From Paraflavitalea devenefica (lineage in GTDB: Bacteria; Bacteroidota; Bacteroidia; Chitinophagales; Chitinophagaceae): 64,000 bases of DNA. A program made the translations under genes and the position numbers. Under the pieces are notes generated by a model, which saw only the letters and a list, made by a program, of their open reading frames with translations, searched no databases and was not told where the DNA came from. Below, piece after piece: positions 59,108-64,000 of the stretch; positions within the stretch are counted from its first letter, which is position 1, and each line of letters opens with the position of its first letter. The stretch lies in assembly GCF_011759375.1 (NCBI RefSeq), contig NZ_JAARML010000001.1:620001-684000 (forward strand), in the 5' to 3' direction.

Positions 59108-59686
59108 ATGTCATTGTCAACATTTAGCCCGAGGAATGCAGTATTACTGCTCATTATTGTAGTGATAGCCACTTTGCGCCTGTTATCTTTTATTGATATG
59201 GGCCCATTGACCTATTTTACACCGCTGGGTGCGATGGCTTTATTTGGCGCTGCTTATTTCAGCGGCCACGTAAAACCTTACCTGTTTCCCCTGCTCACCC
59301 TGTTTATCAGTGACCTGATATTGTCTTTCACCCTGTTTGCAGAATTCCGGACCGGTTTGCTGTACAGTGGTTGGTATTGGACTTATCTGGCTTTCGCCCT
59401 GATGACAGTGGCCGGCAAGCTGATCCTGAAAAAGGTAACCATTACAAGGATCATCCTGGCAACTATCACTGCGACCCTCATTCACTGGCTGGTAAGTGAT
59501 ATTGGCGCCTGTGTGGTAGAGAACAAGCTCACGCTGCCTTTCTACCTCAACCGCCTCGTTACTGCCATTCCGTATGAGCTGAGGTTCCTGGGCGGCACTG
59601 CTTTTTTCAGTGCTGTTATGTTTGGCATATTTGAACTGGCACAGAAGAAGTATACCTTTTTGAAGCCTGTCAAGGCTAATAACTAA
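59108..59686 (+). CDS. DUF6580 family putative transport protein
   Basis: 192-aa integral membrane protein with about five to six helices (NAVLLLIIVVIATLRLLSF, YFTPLGAMALFGAAYFSGHV, YLFPLLTLFISDLILSFTLF, TYLAFALMTVAGKLILKK, IILATITATLIHWLVSDIGA). Size, topology and the small-residue-rich helix 2 (PLGAMALFGAAYF) resemble the substrate-binding S components of ECF vitamin transporters. It shares the riboswitch-controlled transcript with the BtuB-like receptor, which makes inner-membrane cobalamin or cobalt uptake the best guess. That function is not established. A terminator follows. Confidence 0.78.
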   Translation: MSLSTFSPRNAVLLLIIVVIATLRLLSFIDMGPLTYFTPLGAMALFGAAYFSGHVKPYLFPLLTLFISDLILSFTLFAEFRTGLLYSGWYWTYLAFALMTVAGKLILKKVTITRIILATITATLIHWLVSDIGACVVENKLTLPFYLNRLVTAIPYELRFLGGTAFFSAVMFGIFELAQKKYTFLKPVKANN

Positions 59687-59707
59687 TGGCCCCGCCGGGA
59701 GGCGGGA

Positions 59708-59758
59708 CGGGTGGCAAGTGGAGGCTTTTGTACAGCCCTGCTCGCCACTCGTTTTTTT
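59708..59758 (+). terminator. Terminator ending the riboswitch-controlled unit
   Basis: CGGGTGGC (59708) pairs with GCCACTCG (59744), with an inner AGGCT/AGCC stem, followed by seven T. It separates receptor-DUF6580 from the enzyme genes. Confidence 0.85.
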
Positions 59759-59814
59759 AACCTGCCTCTTCTGTTTAAAAAGACTATTTCTGTTCATCCT
59801 ATAATCATACTGAT

Positions 59815-60756
59815 ATGGTCGCCTGCTCCTTCCTCCCCGCCGCTACACAAATGATCTATGATATGAACCTGCAACACCTGTTGCACGGTATTACCTTTGA
59901 ATGCCCTTCCGTGGCACTGGCCGAAAAAAGCAAAGTGGTACGTTGTGTGCTGGAAGGGAAACATTACAGCAGTATTGAAATAGACCGCATCTTTTCGGCT
60001 TCCAAAGCGCAGGGCAAAAGCCTGTATTACGTGGATGAGGTACTGCTGCAATCCATTCAACCGGATGTGATCTTCACCCAGGATGTATGTGAAGTATGCC
60101 AGATAGATACGGCCTGCACAGCAGCAGCCGTGTCCAAACTGGAAAAGCAGCCCCAACTGCTGCCGCTCACCCCCAATAACCTGCAGGATGTGTTTGGCAC
60201 GGCCATTACCATTGCTGCAGCACTGGGCCATGAAGAAGCAGCTTATTCCTATCTCGCTGCCTTACAGAAAAGAATTGATGCCATTATAGATGCCTTACGC
60301 GCCCACAAAGCGCCCCCAAAAAGAGTCATGGTGATGGAATGGGTAGAACCCATTTACAATTGTGGTCACTGGATTCCCTACCAGATAGCTTATGCGGGCG
60401 GCATTGATATGTTGTCCAATCCCGGTGGCGACAGTATTGTAACGCCTTGGGAAAAGATCGTGCGGTACAACCCGGAAGTGCTGGTGATAGCACCCTGCGG
60501 CTTTACCATTGAACGTACGGCCGAAGAACTGCACCTGCTCACGAACAAGGCAGAATGGAATCAACTGGCAGCAGTACAGCAAGAGGCGGTGTACACCGCC
60601 GATTATGACCTGTTTACCCAGCCCAGTGCCGGCACGCTCACAGATGGTATTGAAATACTGGCGGCCATGTTCCACCCCGATCTCTTTACCGTACCTGCCC
60701 ACCTGCAACACAAATGTTCCTCCCTCTTTAAAACAAACGCCTATGTGCAAGCATGA
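59815..60756 (+). CDS. BtuF-like cobalamin-binding protein without signal peptide
   Basis: 313-aa protein with the periplasmic-binding fold of the BtuF/FecB family (SFLPAATQMIYDMNLQHLLH, VDEVLLQSIQPDVIFTQD, VMVMEWVEPIYNCGHWIPYQ, VRYNPEVLVIAPCGF, LFTQPSAGTLTDGIEILAAM). It begins exactly at the first strand of that fold. The frame upstream has no ATG, GTG or TTG before an in-frame TAA at 59776, so it has no signal peptide or lipobox and should be cytoplasmic. Six Cys residues include CEVCQIDTAC. No BtuC or BtuD genes are near. Similar short forms may bind corrinoids inside the cell. It starts the second cobalamin unit. Confidence 0.82.
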   Translation: MVACSFLPAATQMIYDMNLQHLLHGITFECPSVALAEKSKVVRCVLEGKHYSSIEIDRIFSASKAQGKSLYYVDEVLLQSIQPDVIFTQDVCEVCQIDTACTAAAVSKLEKQPQLLPLTPNNLQDVFGTAITIAAALGHEEAAYSYLAALQKRIDAIIDALRAHKAPPKRVMVMEWVEPIYNCGHWIPYQIAYAGGIDMLSNPGGDSIVTPWEKIVRYNPEVLVIAPCGFTIERTAEELHLLTNKAEWNQLAAVQQEAVYTADYDLFTQPSAGTLTDGIEILAAMFHPDLFTVPAHLQHKCSSLFKTNAYVQA

Positions 60757-60967
60757 ACAAAAAAGCTGTCCCCGCTGCCGGCAGGCCTTTGAATGCAAAG
60801 TAGGCGATGTGCTCCAATGCCAGTGCTTCGGCATTCAATTTACCGAGGAAGAGAAAACTTTTATAGAAGGCCGCTACAGCGATTGCCTGTGCAGGAATTG
60901 CTTACTGGAACTGAAACAACGTTCCGTTTTGTTTACAGAGAAATATTCACTGGATGCCAATAAGTAA
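60743..60967 (+). CDS. Cysteine-rich CWC family protein
   Basis: 74-aa protein of the cysteine-rich CWC family (PF14375). It has the pattern CPRCRQAFECKVGDVLQCQC near residues 9-28 and a second pair in CLCRNC near 48-53, likely one or two zinc or iron sites. The start codon overlaps the end of the BtuF-like gene by 14 nt, and its end overlaps cobU by 14 nt, so translation is coupled. The function is unknown. Its place inside the cobalamin cluster is suggestive only. It is easily missed because of the overlaps. Confidence 0.8.
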   Translation: MCKHEQKSCPRCRQAFECKVGDVLQCQCFGIQFTEEEKTFIEGRYSDCLCRNCLLELKQRSVLFTEKYSLDANK

Positions 60968-61493
60968 TGCCTCCCCCCGTATTGTATTTATTACCGGCGG
61001 GGCGCGTAGCGGTAAAAGCCGTTATGCACAGGACCTGGCCCTACAACTGAGCCCGGCGCCGGTATACGTGGCTACTGCCCGTAAGTGGGATGAGGATTTC
61101 CAGCAACGCATTAAACGCCACCAGGATGACCGTGATGAGCGCTGGACGGCTGTGGAAGAAGAAAAACACATCAGCCGGCTCGACCTCACCAATAAGGTAG
61201 CCGTTATAGATTGCGTTACCCTCTGGCTCACTAATTTCTTTATTGATAACAAGTATGATATTGACCAATGCCTGGCAGCCTGCAAGCAGGAGATTAACCA
61301 GTTGCAGCAACAGGCAGGCACTTTCATCATCATCAGTAATGAGATCGGTATGGGCGTACATGCCGAAACGGAGATTGGCCGCAAGTTTACCGACCTGCAG
61401 GGTTGGGTGAATCAATATATTGCTTCAGTAGCCGACAAAGTAGTGTTCATGGTGAGTGGCATACCGATGGAGATAAAGAATGTACATGGATAA
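60954..61493 (+). CDS. cobU: Adenosylcobinamide kinase / adenosylcobinamide-phosphate guanylyltransferase
   Basis: Bifunctional nucleotide-loop enzyme: phosphorylates adenosylcobinamide, then transfers GMP to give adenosylcobinamide-GDP. It is 179 aa, as usual. The P-loop is FITGGARSGKSRYAQ (residues 12-26). The guanylylation His lies in IKRHQDDRDERW. CVTLWLTNFF and IIISNEIGMGVHAETEIGR, FTDLQGWVNQYIA follow. It overlaps the CWC gene upstream and the Dph6-like gene downstream by 14 nt each. Confidence 0.95.
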   Translation: MPISNASPRIVFITGGARSGKSRYAQDLALQLSPAPVYVATARKWDEDFQQRIKRHQDDRDERWTAVEEEKHISRLDLTNKVAVIDCVTLWLTNFFIDNKYDIDQCLAACKQEINQLQQQAGTFIIISNEIGMGVHAETEIGRKFTDLQGWVNQYIASVADKVVFMVSGIPMEIKNVHG

Positions 61494-62214
61494 GATCAAG
61501 GCATATATGAACTGGAGCGGAGGCAAGGACTCTTCCCTGTGCCTGCATAAGATACTGCAGGATGACCTTTACAGCATTGACAGCCTGCTTACCAGTGTAA
61601 ATGCTGCGCATAACCGCATTTCTATGCACGGTGTGCGCAGGGAATTATTGAATGCACAGGCAGCCTCTATTGGACTGCCGCTGCATACGATAGAACTGCC
61701 GGAGCAACCCGGCATGCAGGAATATGAGCAGGCCATGCTGCAACAGGTAACCACCCTGAAAGCAACAGGCTATACAAAAGCCGTATTTGGTGATATTTTC
61801 CTGGAAGACCTGAAGGTGTACCGGGAGCAAAAGCTGGCCACCGTGGATATGCAATGTGTGTTCCCCTTATGGAAGATACCTACGCAGGACCTGATGCGGG
61901 AGTTTCTTGATGGGGGATTCAAGGCTATTATTGTATGTGTGAATGAGAAGTTCCTCGACAAGAGCTTCTGTGGGCGATTGATTGATGAATCCTTTGTGCG
62001 CGACCTGCCGGCCAACGTGGATGTATGCGGCGAGAATGGGGAATACCATTCGTTTGTCTTTGACGGGCCTATATTCAACCATCCCATTCCCTATACCAAA
62101 GGAGAAATCGTGTACAGGCGCTACGAAGCGCCGCAAACGACTGATAATTCCTGTAATCCCATGGACCAACCGTCCACCTATGGATTTTACTTTTGTGATT
62201 TATTAATGCCATGA
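61480..62214 (+). CDS. Dph6-like ATP-binding protein (diphthine--ammonia ligase family)
   Basis: 244-aa protein of the ATP_bind_4/MJ0570 family (PF01902). The PP-loop is NWSGGKDSSLCLHKIL near residue 11, with HGVRRELLNAQAASIGLPL, GDIFLEDLKVYREQK and CGENGEYHSFVFDGP, the Glu-Asn-Gly-Glu tetrad conserved in Dph6. In eukaryotes and archaea Dph6 amidates diphthine on elongation factor 2. Bacteria lack diphthamide, so this protein must do something else, probably an adenylation-driven amidation. It is wedged between cobU and cobT with overlaps at both ends (14 and 4 nt), which points to a corrinoid-related substrate. Starts at 61480 or 61486. Confidence 0.8.
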   Translation: MYMDKIKAYMNWSGGKDSSLCLHKILQDDLYSIDSLLTSVNAAHNRISMHGVRRELLNAQAASIGLPLHTIELPEQPGMQEYEQAMLQQVTTLKATGYTKAVFGDIFLEDLKVYREQKLATVDMQCVFPLWKIPTQDLMREFLDGGFKAIIVCVNEKFLDKSFCGRLIDESFVRDLPANVDVCGENGEYHSFVFDGPIFNHPIPYTKGEIVYRRYEAPQTTDNSCNPMDQPSTYGFYFCDLLMP

Positions 62215-63278
62215 CAACAAATACTATTACCACCTCCTTACAGGAGCAGCTACAACATAAGATCAATAACAAGACAAAACCACCAGGCTCACTGGGCATA
62301 CTGGAAGAGATTGCCCTGCGGGTGGGATTGATACAGGAAACCATCTCGCCGGTGATCAGCCTTCCGCATATTGTTGTTTTTGCAGGCGATCACGGCATTG
62401 CCAAAACCGGCCTGGTGAATCCTTATCCGCAGGAAGTCACCGCCCAGATGGTATTGAACTTCCTGAATGGGGGCGCTGCTATCAATGTGTTTTGCCGCCA
62501 GCACCATATTACCTTACAGGTAGTGGATGCCGGGGTGAACCATGAGCTCATTCCTCCTTCCTCGCAGCTTAAAGTAAAGGGCGGCGAAGTTTTTCTCGAT
62601 GCTAAGATGGGATACGGTACGGGCAATTACCTCGAGGGGCCTGCCATGAGTGAGCAGGCTGCCCTGGCAGCTATTGAAAAGGGAAAGGCTGTTGTAAAGA
62701 CCATTGCCGGTAAAGGCTGTAATTGCATTGGCTTTGGAGAAATGGGTATTGGCAATACCTCTTCGGCATCCCTGCTCATGAGCGCTGTTACCGGCATACC
62801 GGTAGCCGATTGTGTGGGCCGGGGCACGGGTGTTAATGATGCACAATTAGAAATCAAGATAAGCACGCTGGAACAGGTGCATGCCTTACACCAGTTGCAC
62901 CTGCTCCATGATCAGCCGGTTGCTTTATTGTCGAGAGCAGGCGGCTTTGAGATCGCTATGATGGCGGGCGCTTACCTCGAAGCAGCAGAGCAGAAGATGG
63001 TCATCGTGGTGGATGGGTTCATTGCTTCGGCCGCTTTATTGATAGCGCAACTGATCAACCCCTCCCTGTTGACATATTGTCTCTTTGCCCACACCAGTGG
63101 TGAGCGCGGGCATGAAAAGATGTTGCAGCACCTGCAGGCAAAAACAATGCTGCACCTTGGTATGCGGCTGGGAGAAGGTACCGGTGCGGCATTGGCCATT
63201 CCTTTAATACAATCTGCCGTTAAATTCCTGCAGGAAATGGCATCATTCGAATCGGCCGGCGTGTCGAATAAGGAGTAA
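62211..63278 (+). CDS. cobT: Nicotinate-nucleotide--dimethylbenzimidazole phosphoribosyltransferase
   Basis: Activates the lower ligand: nicotinate mononucleotide plus dimethylbenzimidazole gives alpha-ribazole phosphate. It is 355 aa. Recognised segments are KTKPPGSLGILEEIALRVGL, IVVFAGDHGIAKTGLVNPYP, MVLNFLNGGAAINVFCRQH, GFGEMGIGNTSSASLLMSAV, GRGTGVND and TSGERGHEKMLQHL near the C-terminal catalytic region, followed by LHLGMRLGEGTGAALAIPL. The ATG overlaps the Dph6-like stop (ATGA). The lower base actually used cannot be told. Confidence 0.96.
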   Translation: MTTNTITTSLQEQLQHKINNKTKPPGSLGILEEIALRVGLIQETISPVISLPHIVVFAGDHGIAKTGLVNPYPQEVTAQMVLNFLNGGAAINVFCRQHHITLQVVDAGVNHELIPPSSQLKVKGGEVFLDAKMGYGTGNYLEGPAMSEQAALAAIEKGKAVVKTIAGKGCNCIGFGEMGIGNTSSASLLMSAVTGIPVADCVGRGTGVNDAQLEIKISTLEQVHALHQLHLLHDQPVALLSRAGGFEIAMMAGAYLEAAEQKMVIVVDGFIASAALLIAQLINPSLLTYCLFAHTSGERGHEKMLQHLQAKTMLHLGMRLGEGTGAALAIPLIQSAVKFLQEMASFESAGVSNKE

Positions 63279-63279
63279 T

Positions 63280-64000
63280 ATGAAAAAAGAGATACGCATA
63301 TTCTTTACGGCATTGATGTTCCTGACGCGCCTGCCGGTGCCAAAGTTTACCGATCACTCGCCCGAATACCTGGAGAAGTCGGCCAGGTACTTCCCACTCA
63401 TAGGTTGGATCGTTGCCGCCATCAGCGGCCTCACCTTCCTGGTATTCAACAAATATGTGAGTGAGGATATCGCCATACTGGCTTCCATTATTGCCGGTAT
63501 TTTCACCACCGGCGCTTTTCACGAAGATGGTTTTGCTGATGTATGTGATGCTTTTGGCGGCGGCTGGACAAAAGAGAAAATACTGGCCATCATGAAAGAC
63601 AGTCGCCTGGGCACCTATGGTGTTACGGGTCTTATTGGCATATTGGCAGCTAAATTCCTGCTGCTGAAAGAGCTGCCCAAGTTTACACCCGATCTTATTG
63701 ATCCCTCCCTCAATATCTTCCTCAACTATAAGAACTTTTTACTGGTGCTGGTAGCAGCGCACGCCATCAGCCGGTTGATGGGCGTGCTCACCATTTATTT
63801 TTTTGAGTACGTGACCGACCTGGATGGCAGCAAATCCAAACCGGTTACCAGCAGCAAACCTTCAATAGTTACTTTATTGATCGCCGCGCTTTTTGCCCTG
63901 CTGCCTTTTGCTTTCTTAAGCTGGCATTTTGCATTGGCAATCATTCCTGTAGTGCTGATCGCTTATCGCCTGGCCGGCTACTTTAAAAAATGGATCGGCG
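63280..64000 (+). CDS. cobS: Adenosylcobinamide-GDP ribazoletransferase, N-terminal part
   Basis: Membrane enzyme joining adenosylcobinamide-GDP and alpha-ribazole (phosphate) to make adenosylcobalamin (phosphate). About 240 codons lie in the window and the end is cut off. It starts MKKEIRIFFTALMFLTRLPV, 1 nt after the cobT stop. The acidic signature HEDGFADVCDAFGGG near residue 82 and IMKDSRLGTYG are diagnostic. Hydrophobic helices fit its inner-membrane place (LIGWIVAAISGLTFLVF, DIAILASIIAGIFTTGAF). Confidence 0.95.
   Translation, partial: MKKEIRIFFTALMFLTRLPVPKFTDHSPEYLEKSARYFPLIGWIVAAISGLTFLVFNKYVSEDIAILASIIAGIFTTGAFHEDGFADVCDAFGGGWTKEKILAIMKDSRLGTYGVTGLIGILAAKFLLLKELPKFTPDLIDPSLNIFLNYKNFLLVLVAAHAISRLMGVLTIYFFEYVTDLDGSKSKPVTSSKPSIVTLLIAALFALLPFAFLSWHFALAIIPVVLIAYRLAGYFKKWIG

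Noticed and set aside
1..64000. Search for CRISPR arrays, insertion sequences, integrases, tRNA and rRNA genes
   Set aside because: No spaced direct repeats with unique spacers, no transposase or integrase motifs, no tRNA-like cloverleaf or rRNA core sequence was recognised by reading; a tool-based scan could still find a missed tRNA.

Overview
The window is chromosomal DNA from a member of the Bacteroidota, most likely the family Chitinophagaceae. Three kinds of evidence point there. It carries the gliding/type IX secretion core gldKLMN. It carries several lineage-typical genes: DUF4271 next to hemD, DUF4783 near nadC, a porin O/P, TonB-dependent receptors and DUF6580. It also has many promoters with the Bacteroidota -7 element TAnnTTTG. 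No rRNA, tRNA, CRISPR array, prophage or insertion sequence was seen. The content is mostly housekeeping, with short operons on both strands separated by clear hairpin terminators.

Layout. 1-4525 is a phosphate-uptake block: a TonB-dependent receptor cut by the window edge, a porin O/P, DUF47 and a Pit permease, with 11-bp periodic boxes upstream that look like Pho boxes. 4648-7872 holds sugar-nucleotide genes (rfbA, galE) and a lone C-terminal transketolase subunit. 8009-10310 (minus) is tryptophan 2,3-dioxygenase and purD. 10527-14383 holds two oligopeptide transporters (POT and OPT). 14493-20642 is mixed metabolism: apaG, icd, a YjdI-CDGSH iron-sulfur protein, a SUI1 factor, nadC, DUF4783 and gpmI. 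21064-27809 holds two unrelated ECF sigma loci on either side of uvrC. One pairs the sigma factor with a predicted inner-membrane-anchored protein ending in an outer-membrane barrel. The other pairs it with a membrane protein carrying four PAGYF-centred repeats and a Spy-like periplasmic protein. 28260-34228 is the cell-shape operon mreB-mreC-mreD-mrdA-rodA, followed by an MBL-fold hydrolase. 35318-40243 (minus) is gldK-gldL-gldM-gldN. 40387-46345 (minus) holds a DUF255 protein, hemD, DUF4271 and a BamA-like protein, divergent from hemW. 47514-54403 (minus) holds a tiny membrane ORF, gpsA, an HlyD/TolC pair, a PLP-dependent transsulfuration enzyme and an amino-acid permease. 54449-56503 is a second TonB-dependent receptor. 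56659-64000 is a cobalamin salvage block: a cobalamin riboswitch, a BtuB-like receptor, DUF6580, a BtuF-like protein, a CWC protein, cobU, a Dph6-like ATPase, cobT and cobS (cut by the edge).

The B12 block reads as import followed by nucleotide-loop assembly. The riboswitch controls the receptor and DUF6580, a terminator follows, and the enzymes then overlap tightly in a second unit. No BtuCD, adenosyltransferase or corrin-ring genes are visible here.

The least expected structure is in the spacers. Degenerate tandem arrays with an 11-bp period occur at 1249-1348, 20686-20751 and 56659-56868, and arrays with a 7-bp period occur at 6857-6891, 14398-14488, 17568-17595 and 27914-28005. The unit differs from site to site, and several arrays abut promoters, terminators or stop codons. 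In addition there are three small families of two-copy REP-like palindromes.
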